Below are positions 24,379 through 32,060 of a DNA stretch of 64,000 bases, in pieces (position 1 is the stretch's first letter; the number at the start of each line of letters is the position of its first letter). The notes beneath the pieces are model-generated. The model was not told the origin of the DNA. It was given only the letters and a program-made list of their open reading frames with translations, and searched no databases. Both the position numbers and the translations under genes were made by a program. This DNA is from Caldicellulosiruptor kronotskyensis 2002 (lineage in GTDB: Bacteria; Bacillota; Thermoanaerobacteria; Caldicellulosiruptorales; Caldicellulosiruptoraceae): assembly GCF_000166775.1 (NCBI RefSeq), contig NC_014720.1:310001-374000 (forward strand). Reading direction: 5' to 3'.

Positions 24379-24582
24379 TTTTTCTCACCTATAGAACATA
24401 AGTTTGTATATATTATATCACCGAAAATATGTTTGGTAAATAGAAATATTAGGCAAAAATCTGTGCCGCTAAAATTAAATAAAAAGAAAAAAGCTAAAAT
24501 AATTATATTGAAATTGGAAATATATAATTGATATAATTGAAATGCAAAAGAAAATATTTAGCAGAAAGAGGAAGAACTGATT

Positions 24583-24726
24583 GTGAAGAAAAAGATATGG
24601 TTATTTTTCTTAATAATATTACTTATTGTGACAATAACAATTATTTTTGGGACAAACCTATATAAAGAGTATCATTCGACTCCAGAAAAAGCTATAAAAT
24701 TTTACAGAGAATCAGCCAGAAAGCAC
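24583..24726 (+). pseudogene. 5' part of small membrane-protein gene split by TnpB element
   Basis: GTG 24583 follows AGAGGA and opens a 48-codon frame: basic start MKKKIW, a hydrophobic span (LFFLIILLIVTITIIFG), then NLYKEYHSTPEKAIKFYRESARKH. The frame runs into the insertion sequence and stops there. Joining it directly to 26191 restores one continuous frame (SARKH-VFMRNGPW) of about 130 residues. The protein family is not recognised: a membrane-anchored small extracytoplasmic protein. Confidence 0.7.
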
Positions 24727-24846
24727 ATCCCCTTCAGGGGATTGTGATGAATGGGTGTCTTTTTCTTCTCTTGAACTATCTTGAGAGTACGGGGTATAAT
24801 AGAAGTAGCAAAAAGTTTTTCGGTGCTATCAGGAGAGTTGAAAAGA

Positions 24847-26127
24847 ATGACAAAGGTAGAAAAAATTAAGCAAACACGGCAGCAAACTAAAGAAAGAAGA
24901 AAAAATCAGATACCTGTGATGTATCAACTAAAAATTAATCTCAACTCTGCCTCAGAAGAAACAAAAGAAAAACTTTTTAAATTGTTTTTAGAAGCGAAAT
25001 GGCTGTACAACTACATTGTTGCTGACATTGAAAACAGACTTGACAGTAATGCAGAAAAGTTAAAAGAAGTTGAAATAAAGGTCGGGGAAAATTTCGAAAA
25101 AAGAAAAATTGAAAATCTCAGTTCACAGATGAAGCAGGCACTAAGAGAAAGAATAAAGCAGAATTTGTACTCTCTTCATGTACAAAAAGAAAACGGATAT
25201 AGAACAGGTAAACTGCAATTCAAGCATTGTGTTAATTCAATACCCCTTAAGCAATACGGGAACACTTTCAAGTTTGGTAACCAGCAAAAGACCATAGTTA
25301 AGATACAGGGTATTAAAAAACCTTTGAGGGTACTGGGTGGGCATCAAATTCCCGAAGATAGCGAAATAGCAAAAGCAGAACTGGTAAGAAGACCAAGTGG
25401 CATTTATCTTTTTGTAACCTGCTACATAGACAGGGATAAACACACAAAAGTTTGGGAACAAAGAAAGAACAAGAAAGGTGTAGTAAAACCGAGGGTATGG
25501 CAGATATTCGATGTTGCTGCTGGAATTGATTTTAAGCCTACTGGACTGGTACTATCAAACAGGCTCAAACTTGAATGGCGGATAAAGGAGACAAAACGCT
25601 TGAAGGAGTTGCAGAAACAACTTGCACGCCAGCAGAAAGGTTCTAAAAGATGGTACAAAACAAAGGAAAAGATTGCAAGAGAGTATGAAAAGTTAACGAA
25701 CATCAAGTATGACATAATTAATAAAACCTGTTCATTTTTGTACAGATACAGGAAAATATGTTTTCAGGAAGACAATATCAAGAGCTGGAAGGATGGATAT
25801 TTTTCAAAATCAGTACACTACAGCGCAGTAGGGACAATTAAGAGAAGACTGAGCGACAGTCTTCGGGTTTCTACTGCGGTGGTCAAAAGCAACGTACCAA
25901 CCACAAAAACATGTAGCAGTTGTGGCAGTCAACAGAAAATTTCGCTATCTGACAGAATTTTCAGGTGTGCAGTGTGTGGTCTGGAAATTGATAGGGATTT
26001 AAACGCAACGATAAACATGTTGAAGGAAGTAGGGCTGGACCGGTCCGAACTTAAGCCCGTGGAGTGGGAGACCGCTGCCAGGATATTCAGGGGCAATCCC
26101 TATATCCTGGTAAGTCATACCACGTAG
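24847..26127 (+). CDS. tnpB: TnpB RNA-guided nuclease (IS605 OrfB)
   Basis: The 426-residue start at ATG 24847 follows GGAGAG; an upstream TTG adds 22 residues. The RuvC triad appears intact: Asp228 in AAGIDFKPTG, Glu308 in CFQEDNIKSW, and Asp384 in DRDLNATINML. The zinc ribbon is CSSCG with CAVCG. TnpB proteins cut DNA guided by an omega-RNA made from the right end of the element and help the element persist. A TATAAT (near 24796) lies in the left end. The element splits a small membrane-protein gene. All key residues are present, so activity is plausible. Confidence 0.9.
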   Translation: MTKVEKIKQTRQQTKERRKNQIPVMYQLKINLNSASEETKEKLFKLFLEAKWLYNYIVADIENRLDSNAEKLKEVEIKVGENFEKRKIENLSSQMKQALRERIKQNLYSLHVQKENGYRTGKLQFKHCVNSIPLKQYGNTFKFGNQQKTIVKIQGIKKPLRVLGGHQIPEDSEIAKAELVRRPSGIYLFVTCYIDRDKHTKVWEQRKNKKGVVKPRVWQIFDVAAGIDFKPTGLVLSNRLKLEWRIKETKRLKELQKQLARQQKGSKRWYKTKEKIAREYEKLTNIKYDIINKTCSFLYRYRKICFQEDNIKSWKDGYFSKSVHYSAVGTIKRRLSDSLRVSTAVVKSNVPTTKTCSSCGSQQKISLSDRIFRCAVCGLEIDRDLNATINMLKEVGLDRSELKPVEWETAARIFRGNPYILVSHTT

Positions 26128-26190
26128 AAGCGGGAAGACCAACCCCTGAAGAGGAATCCTATCCCCTTCAGGGGATTGGGAGGAGGTCAA
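26030..26190 (+). ncRNA. Candidate omega-RNA region at right end of the TnpB element
   Basis: By analogy to characterised TnpB systems, the guide RNA scaffold covers the tnpB 3' end and the right end. Here AGAAGCGGGAAGACCAACCC is followed by alternative hairpins ending in TTGGGAGGAGGTCAA. The guide would then start at 26191, inside the split gene (GTGTTTATGAGG). Placement is inference; no expression evidence is possible from sequence. Confidence 0.5.
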
Positions 26191-26439
26191 GTGTTTATGA
26201 GGAATGGTCCTTGGGCAGCAAGTAAAGTGACTATCATAAAAGGTAACTCATATAATCAAGCATCCGATTTTCAGCAATGCATAGTTAAAGGGTATAGGGA
26301 TAGAAAGACAGGAATGGAAGTGATGTTTTTTTATTTAAGTAAAGATGAAAATGGTTTGTGGAAGGTAATTTCAGTTGGAACAGGGCCGTTAATAAAATCG
26401 ATGGTAAGGACAAATAATATAAGGCTAAATCCGAAATAA
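26191..26439 (+). pseudogene. 3' part of split membrane-protein gene
   Basis: The frame from 26191 encodes VFMRNGPWAASKVTIIKGNS, then CIVKGYRDRKTGMEVMFFYLSKDENGLWKVISVGTG, ending IRLNPK. It reads like the C-terminal half of a DUF-type secreted protein with beta-strands (DENGLWKVISVGTG resembles lumazine-like or DUF4829-type ends). It lacks its own ribosome site except the insertion-sequence-derived GGAGGAGG, which could allow weak internal initiation. The 5' half is at 24583-24726. Confidence 0.65.
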
Positions 26440-26631
26440 TTCCTAAGGTAGAGTGTATATTACAAAAATTTCTTGCAACAAACAAAAACTTAAAATATAA
26501 TATTTACAGCAAATTTAAAATTGGTCAAAGTATAGAATTTTATTTTGTGCGTATATCAAAAAATTTTGAGGAGGTCACAACAGTTGAAAATAACAATACA
26601 AAAAGGTATAATTTTGACCAAATGATGTTGA

Positions 26632-26790
26632 ATGTTGCTAAGTATTCAAAAAATTAAAGAGATACATGCTATCTGTCGAAGAACACTAATAAACTGGGAG
26701 AAGGAAGAGTTAATAATACCTCTCAGGGTACCTTTTGCTATACATCTTTTGCAGCAAGAATTTACGGACAAAGAGGGGCAAAAAAGCATC
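26632..26790 (+). pseudogene. Possible remnant of an IS607-type TnpA helix-turn-helix
   Basis: This in-frame upstream extension of the next gene reads MLLSIQKIKEIHAICRRTLINWEKEELIIPLRV. It looks like the MerR-type DNA-binding start of IS607 TnpA (typically a KAAKxLGVxxxTLxxWxKEGxLxPxR pattern). It breaks down after RV, and no serine-recombinase domain follows. Interpretation as a decayed tnpA fused in frame to the tnpB-like gene is inference. The 192-bp region 26440-26631 holds an AGGAGG followed by a 14-codon stub and is otherwise empty. Confidence 0.35.
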
Positions 26791-28254
26791 ATGGTAACAG
26801 TTCAAGCCAAGCTAATTTTTGAAAGCAGGGAAGATAAGCAAAAAGTCCTGGACCTTATGAGAAGATGGTCCTCTTGTATGAGATATGCATACAAGAGGTT
26901 ACTTGAAGGTCACAAAAGGAATGAACTCAAAAGGCAGCTGCAAGGAATTTTTAATCTTAATTCCCGATACATTGATGATGCAATAATGAAAGCAAAAAGC
27001 ATTTTGACCTCATGCAAAGAAAGAGGAGAAAATCCTGAAAAGGTCATTTTTGGTGGTAGGCAACTTTTTGAAAAACTAAAGAGGCGGCACATAAACGGCA
27101 AAGCAAATAGGAAACTTCAACTTAAGTGGCAGGAGAAAAGGAAGGGGAGTCTGTACTCAAGAGGAGACAGGAGCAAGAAGGGAAATCTCAATACAAGAAT
27201 TGAGATAGACGGAAACTTCACAAAACTCAGGATTAATGTAGGGGAAAGAGAGTACGTATATGCGACGATACAAGCTGGATGGAAGATGAAAGGTAAGACA
27301 TACATGGATAGGAACCTACTGCTACAAGCGATAAGCAGCTCAAGTGGACCTTATTCTGTAGAACTGAAACTCAAAAACGGTGTAGTATATGCCTACTTCA
27401 CCGTTGAAGAAGTTTTCCCCAAGCCTGCGATAACAAAAGCAAATGGAGTTATAGGGATAGACACTAACGCATATCCAAAGAATGTTGCATGGGCAGAAAC
27501 AGATGAGTACGGACAGTTTCTGGGATATGGCAGAATACCACTTGAGAAGCTTGAGAGTGGAAGCTCAAGCAAGAGAGAGTATTACAGGTGGCAGTATGCA
27601 CACATGATAGTACAAATGGCGAAAGAGAAGAAAAAAGCGATAGTAATTGAGAACCTTAGCATACAGGACAGGGGCAGAAGAGGAGATTTTTCAGGTAGAA
27701 AATCAAGACGGATAAGGCACTATTTTGGGTACAGGTCACTTTTGGAAAAGGTAAAACTTCTGGCAAAACGGGAAGGAGTAGAGGTTATAGAAGTAGACCC
27801 TGCGTATACTTCGGTAATAGGTATGTTGAAGTATGCACCGCAGCTTATGGTGAGCAAGGATATTGCGGCAGCGTATGTAATAGCGCGAAGAGGACTTGGC
27901 TTGAGAGAAAGGATACCGCACAATTATATGCTGCTTCTTAGTAGTCTTGATACAAACAGCCTGGAAGAACTAAAAGAATATGTAAAGAAGGTGGTTAAGA
28001 ACCCGAACGTTAGGAGAAAACAACTCAAAGAGATAGATAGGGTGATAGTGATTTTACAAAGCTCTGGGAGTGAGCCAGGGAGGCTATCCGTGCCTCTGGA
28101 TGGAACAAGCGCGGGTAGTCGTGGCAAAAAACACAATCCCTGGCGAGTTCTTAGGGTAGCGGTGGTAACGCCACTCTCCCCTGACAGAGTCCTGCGTGAT
28201 ATGTCTGTCTTGAAATCGCTTTTGATTTCAGGGCAAGTGGGGAGACCCACTTAA
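26791..28254 (+). CDS. TnpB-like protein lacking the zinc ribbon
   Basis: From ATG 26791 the protein has 487 residues; the frame is open further upstream. RuvC-like residues are Asp224 in GVIGIDTNAYPKN, Glu287 in AIVIENLSIQD, and Asp357 in VSKDIAAAYVIARRGLG. There is no CxxC pair, unlike the TnpB at 24847. The subgroup motif DPAYTSVIGMLKY is present. A lysine/arginine-rich N-terminal half suits nucleic-acid binding. The last 60 residues (from SGSEPGRLSV) are Pro/Ser/Arg-rich and may overlap a non-coding RNA. Thermophilic Clostridia often carry such genes, annotated as IS605 OrfB. Whether it cuts DNA is unknown. Confidence 0.8.
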   Translation: MVTVQAKLIFESREDKQKVLDLMRRWSSCMRYAYKRLLEGHKRNELKRQLQGIFNLNSRYIDDAIMKAKSILTSCKERGENPEKVIFGGRQLFEKLKRRHINGKANRKLQLKWQEKRKGSLYSRGDRSKKGNLNTRIEIDGNFTKLRINVGEREYVYATIQAGWKMKGKTYMDRNLLLQAISSSSGPYSVELKLKNGVVYAYFTVEEVFPKPAITKANGVIGIDTNAYPKNVAWAETDEYGQFLGYGRIPLEKLESGSSSKREYYRWQYAHMIVQMAKEKKKAIVIENLSIQDRGRRGDFSGRKSRRIRHYFGYRSLLEKVKLLAKREGVEVIEVDPAYTSVIGMLKYAPQLMVSKDIAAAYVIARRGLGLRERIPHNYMLLLSSLDTNSLEELKEYVKKVVKNPNVRRKQLKEIDRVIVILQSSGSEPGRLSVPLDGTSAGSRGKKHNPWRVLRVAVVTPLSPDRVLRDMSVLKSLLISGQVGRPT

Positions 28255-28388
28255 AAGGGCGTAAGTTCCTGTTTCTTGGGGCAGGGGCTATGGCTTTCCC
28301 AAATACCGCCTGCTGGGGCTGGGAAAGCTTTGATGGGCGGACTACAAATACCCCAGCCGCCAAACATGTGCTAATGTGCACAGTTTGG
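28255..28388 (+). other. Structured right end of the second TnpB-like element
   Basis: Two strong hairpins lie here: GCTTTCCC (28293-28300) with GGGAAAGC (28321-28328), and CCAAAC-TGTGC (28360-28370) with GCACA-GTTTGG (to 28388). GC content is higher than in the flanks. The position matches an omega-RNA/right-end region. The element boundary is probably near 28388, directly before the Yip1 gene. Confidence 0.5.
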
Positions 28389-28408
28389 TTGACCAGGAGT
28401 TTTGAAAA

Positions 28409-29071
28409 ATGGAATATTTAAAACCTTCAAATCTTCTAAATCTTGTCATATCACCTACTAAAGTATTTCAGAAAATAAAAGAAAAATCAGATTTTTTAGT
28501 TTTAGTACTTATAATATCATTAATATCGGCACTTTCTGTTCTGTGCATACCAAAGATACCTGACGAGGTTTTATTAGAACATGTGAAGAAAACAGTTGAA
28601 GACCCTAATTTGCAAGAAACAGCACTAAAGAGTTTAAAAGTTACAATGTCACCTGTATTTTTAGCAGCAACAACATTTGTAAAAGATATTATTTCATTTT
28701 TTATAGTCTCATTTATTTTGCTCATAATTGTCAGGCTCGCAGGTGGCGAGATTGACTACAAAAAGGCACTTACAATTGTAGCTGTTGCAAATCTTGTAAT
28801 GATTCCTTATTACATTTTCTATGCTATATATGCCAGGGTCATAAATTTAAATATGCTGGATGTCCAAATGGATTTTAAATATTTTATAAGAACATACCTA
28901 CATGTATTTTCTATCTGGCGGTATGTACTGATTGGTGTTGGAGTTTTTACTGTCTGTGAACTTAACAAAGCAAAAACTGCAATTGTTACAGCTGTGTATA
29001 CTATAATTACCCTCATAATGCCAATTATTTCGCTGTTTTCGCAAAACATTATGAAGTTTGGTGCTAAATAG
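28409..29071 (+). CDS. Yip1-domain membrane protein
   Basis: This 220-residue protein has about five hydrophobic spans. The start LNLVISPTKVFQKIKEKSDFLVLVLIIS is the typical Yip1 opening (the PxxxFxxIxE pattern), followed by span segments such as FFIVSFILLIIVRLAGGEIDYKKALTIVAVANLVMIPYY. The function of bacterial Yip1 proteins is poorly known; many sit beside export systems. It is followed after 19 bp by an adaptor gene and then a MacB-like permease, so it probably belongs to that export operon. AGGAG precedes the ATG. Insertion elements upstream separate it from any older promoter. Confidence 0.85.
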   Translation: MEYLKPSNLLNLVISPTKVFQKIKEKSDFLVLVLIISLISALSVLCIPKIPDEVLLEHVKKTVEDPNLQETALKSLKVTMSPVFLAATTFVKDIISFFIVSFILLIIVRLAGGEIDYKKALTIVAVANLVMIPYYIFYAIYARVINLNMLDVQMDFKYFIRTYLHVFSIWRYVLIGVGVFTVCELNKAKTAIVTAVYTIITLIMPIISLFSQNIMKFGAK

Positions 29072-29090
29072 AAAAGGAGAGTATTCTCAT

Positions 29091-30737
29091 ATGCAAAATA
29101 GTGCAAAAGGACTAAAAAATTGGCAAAAAGTAGTAATCATAGTTTTGCTTATCTTAGTGGGATTTATTTTAACACTTGTTTTAACAATGCCGTCCGGAAG
29201 CAAAAAGAATGCTTCATCTAAGCCCAAGACTGCAAAAGTACAGAAGATTTCTTTGAAGCAAAGCCTTTTGGTATCTGGTACTGTGCAAAGCAGAAACACA
29301 AAAAATGTTATATCAAAAGTAAATGGAACTTTAGAAAAAATTTTTGTCAAAAACGGGCAGTATGTCAAAAAAGGAGATTTAATCGCTAAGATAGATGACA
29401 GCCAGGCAGTTTTTAAGATAGAGACTTTGAAAAGACAGCTTCTTGATCTTGAACTTCAAAGAGAAAATTTTCAAAGACAGCTTCAAAACTTTATCTTAAA
29501 ATCTCCTCAAGATGGATTTATCCAAAACCTTGTGGCAGAAGAAGGCTTACTTGTCAGCCAAGGAATGCAGCTAATGACTATTGTAGATGATTCAAAGATG
29601 AAGCTGAGCGTGCAACTTCCTGCCTGGTGCTATGGAAAGGTAAAACAGGGCCAGAAGACAGAGGTTGTGGTATCAGACCTTATGGATAGGGTCGACGGTG
29701 TTGTTGCAGGCTTGGGAAGCAGGATATACAAAAATCAGGATGGTGCGATGGTGTTTGATGCAAAGGTGGCAGTTTCAAACAAAAATGGTAGTTTGACTGA
29801 GGGTATGAGGGCAAGTGTAAGTTTAAAGCTTTCAAACGGTGAAAAAGTGACATCGCTTAGCGAAGGTATTTTAGAGGTATTTTCAAAAAAGAGCATTGTA
29901 AGTCCTGTGTCTGGCAGAATAGAAAAGGTTTTTGTTGAAAATGGGCAGAAGGTAAAAACAGGTAGCTTGCTTTTGAAATTTGCGACAGATGATATCGAGA
30001 TGCAAATAAAACAGCTTGATTTGAAGATAGAAGATGTAAAATCCCAGATAGAAGCAGCTGAAGATGATTTAAAAAACTATAAAATTTTATCACCAATTGG
30101 TGGTAAAATAACTGATTTAAATTTTCAGGATGGCGATATTGTCACTGCAGGGCAGCTGATATGTTCAGTATATGACCCGAAACACCTTGTGATAAGTGCT
30201 CAGGTAGAAGAACTTGACATTTTGAAAATAAAGCCAGGGCAGAAAGTTAACATAAAACTTGATGCGGTAGGAAGTACAAAGAGTAATTCTATAGAAGGAT
30301 ATGTTACAGAGATTTCTGAAAAGGCTCAAGCAGATAGTAGCAGCATCTCAAAGTTTGTTGTTAAAATAGAGTTTGAAAATAACAACAGTATAAAAATTGG
30401 GATGCACGCAGAAGCAGAGATTATCTTAAAGTCCAAGGAAAATGCGCTTGTTGTACCAGTTGAAGCAGTTCATAAGGAAAATGGAAAATATTATGTGTAT
30501 GTTTACACACAACAAAAGGCTAAAACTTCTGAGAAAAACAAAGATCAAAAAACCAGCCAGAAAAAAGATGAGTACGGACTTGACAGCTCTTACTATAAAG
30601 ATGCAGAAAAAAGACAGGTCAAACTTGGTATGACAACAGATAAATATGTTGAAATTTTGGAGGGACTTACCGAAGGCGAAGAAGTAGTGCTACCAAAGTT
30701 TGATAGTGAAAAACAGGGTCAAAGTCTTTTTTACTAA
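29091..30737 (+). CDS. Efflux adaptor (HlyD/RND membrane-fusion family)
   Basis: The ATG at 29091 follows AAAAGGAGAG. The 548-residue protein has a cytoplasmic start, one membrane anchor (VVIIVLLILVGFILTLVLTM), then two biotinyl-lipoyl/hairpin units: VNGTLEKIFVKNGQYVKKGD and a second VSGRIEKVFVENGQKVKTGS. A beta-barrel follows (AQVEELDILKIKPGQKV...) and a C-terminal KENGKYYVYVY domain with a Lys-rich insert. Two lipoyl-like units in tandem make it longer than the usual 350-400. It should connect the neighbouring MacB-like permease to the cell exterior. Confidence 0.87.
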   Translation: MQNSAKGLKNWQKVVIIVLLILVGFILTLVLTMPSGSKKNASSKPKTAKVQKISLKQSLLVSGTVQSRNTKNVISKVNGTLEKIFVKNGQYVKKGDLIAKIDDSQAVFKIETLKRQLLDLELQRENFQRQLQNFILKSPQDGFIQNLVAEEGLLVSQGMQLMTIVDDSKMKLSVQLPAWCYGKVKQGQKTEVVVSDLMDRVDGVVAGLGSRIYKNQDGAMVFDAKVAVSNKNGSLTEGMRASVSLKLSNGEKVTSLSEGILEVFSKKSIVSPVSGRIEKVFVENGQKVKTGSLLLKFATDDIEMQIKQLDLKIEDVKSQIEAAEDDLKNYKILSPIGGKITDLNFQDGDIVTAGQLICSVYDPKHLVISAQVEELDILKIKPGQKVNIKLDAVGSTKSNSIEGYVTEISEKAQADSSSISKFVVKIEFENNNSIKIGMHAEAEIILKSKENALVVPVEAVHKENGKYYVYVYTQQKAKTSEKNKDQKTSQKKDEYGLDSSYYKDAEKRQVKLGMTTDKYVEILEGLTEGEEVVLPKFDSEKQGQSLFY

Positions 30738-30758
30738 AAAAGGGGAAGATGTTGCAAG

Positions 30759-31946
30759 ATGGAGAAGTTTTTGCTTGCTTGTAAGATGGCAATCCAGAGC
30801 ATTTTTCTCAACAGGGTAAGGTCATTTCTGACACTTCTTGGTGTTGTCATAGGAGTTGGAGCGGTGGTTGCAGCTGTGGGGCTTGCTGAAGGAACAACAG
30901 CCGGTATTACGAAAGAGATAGAAAAACTTGGCACAAACATTGTGTATGTTATTATAAATCCAGCTTCAAGGAGTGAAGATATTTCAGTTGATGAATTCTT
31001 AGAATTTGCAAGAAAAAATAGCGATGTTATTTTGGGTGTAAGCCCATTTGTTCAATATCCTGCTCAAGCACTTTTCAGAGGAAAAAAAGAGGAGTGCCAG
31101 GTTATTGGTGCAACAGCCGAGTACATGATGATACAAAATCTTGCACTTTCAAAAGGAAGGTTTGTAAGTCCTGTAGACAGTGATTTTAGGCAAAAGGTGG
31201 CGGTTGTAGGTTCAAGGATACAAAAAAAGCTATTTGATAATAAAAATCCTGTAGGGAATGAGATAAATGTAAATGGTCAAGTTTTCAAGGTGGTTGGAGT
31301 TTTAAAAGAAAAGCAGGGCAGTAGAGATAACACAATAGACGACAGCGTTATAGTGCCTTTATTTGCTTTGAATAGTATGTTTGCAGGTGACTATGCTCTT
31401 ATAAAAAATTTTTTAGTTCGCACAGTTTCTTCAGAGAAGAATGGAGAAGTTAAAAAAAGAGTAAAAGCATATTTGAGCGGTATTATAAAAAAAGAGGAAA
31501 ACTATTCGGTTTATGATATGTCAGAGCTTATGTCGGCGCTCAGTCGAATAACCTATCTTTTAATGATAATCCTTGGAGGTATTGCTACAATTTCTCTTGT
31601 AGTTGGTGGAATTGGGATAATGAACATTATGCTTGTATCTGTAACAGAAAGAACAAGAGAAATTGGAATTAGAAAAGCAATTGGGGCAAAGAGAAGTGAT
31701 ATAAGAGTTCAATTTCTCATAGAGTCAATGGTTATAACAGGTGTTGGTGGTATAATTGGGATATTACTTGGTTTTTTAGTGATAGCGGTGGGAATTTCAA
31801 AGATTCCTGGAGTTGAGCCTGTGTATTCTTTAAAGTGGGCTTTTGTAGCTTTTGGGATTTCTGTTTTGACAGGAATTATTTTTGGAATGCTTCCAGCAGA
31901 GAAGGCAGCACGCTTGAATCCTATTGAGGCGCTGAGGTACGAATAA
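30759..31946 (+). CDS. MacB-like ABC transporter permease
   Basis: This 395-residue permease has an N-terminal span (RSFLTLLGVVIGVGAVVAAVGL), an extracytoplasmic MacB-type domain to about 265, and three C-terminal spans with the FtsX signature (GGIGIMNIMLVSVTERTREIGIRKAIGA and FGMLPAEKAARLNPIEALRYE). It follows its adaptor by 21 bp. No ATPase gene is present in this operon, unlike the equivalent cluster at 61486-64000, so the ATPase must be encoded elsewhere or shared. Members export peptides, antibiotics or lipids. Confidence 0.88.
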   Translation: MEKFLLACKMAIQSIFLNRVRSFLTLLGVVIGVGAVVAAVGLAEGTTAGITKEIEKLGTNIVYVIINPASRSEDISVDEFLEFARKNSDVILGVSPFVQYPAQALFRGKKEECQVIGATAEYMMIQNLALSKGRFVSPVDSDFRQKVAVVGSRIQKKLFDNKNPVGNEINVNGQVFKVVGVLKEKQGSRDNTIDDSVIVPLFALNSMFAGDYALIKNFLVRTVSSEKNGEVKKRVKAYLSGIIKKEENYSVYDMSELMSALSRITYLLMIILGGIATISLVVGGIGIMNIMLVSVTERTREIGIRKAIGAKRSDIRVQFLIESMVITGVGGIIGILLGFLVIAVGISKIPGVEPVYSLKWAFVAFGISVLTGIIFGMLPAEKAARLNPIEALRYE

Positions 31947-31958
31947 AAATATAAAATG

Positions 31959-32051
31959 GGCAAGGTAGCAAACCCTTATAAGAGTTGAACATAGAAGAAG
32001 CTTTAACTTTCCAAATAGTACGGATAATAGCTCAGGTTTTGCCACCTTGCC
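31959..32051. terminator. Long-loop inverted repeat between convergent operons
   Basis: GGCAAGGTAGCAAA (31959-31972) and TTTGCCACCTTGCC (32038-32051) pair with one mismatch around a 65-base loop. The plus strand continues with CTCTTTATTTTT. It is a plausible terminator for the permease operon. Confidence 0.6.
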
Positions 32052-32060
32052 TCTTTATTT

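Larger units (their letters stand above)
24727..26190 (+). mobile_element. IS200/IS605-type element carrying only tnpB
   Basis: The element is about 1464 bp, inferred from where the interrupted gene resumes. Each end carries the hairpin ATCCCC-TTCA-GGGGAT (24727-24742 and 26161-26176). The right end also allows CCCCTGAAG to pair with CTTCAGGGG, and finishes with GGAGGAGGTCAA, like known tnpB right ends. No tnpA is present, so movement would need a transposase in trans. There is no target duplication, as expected for this family. Confidence 0.75.

Noticed and set aside
24727-26178. Direct repeat of the CCCCTTCAGGGG hairpin as a target-site duplication
   Set aside because: These are the left and right hairpins of an IS200/IS605-type element, which makes no duplication; the gene rejoins without either copy.
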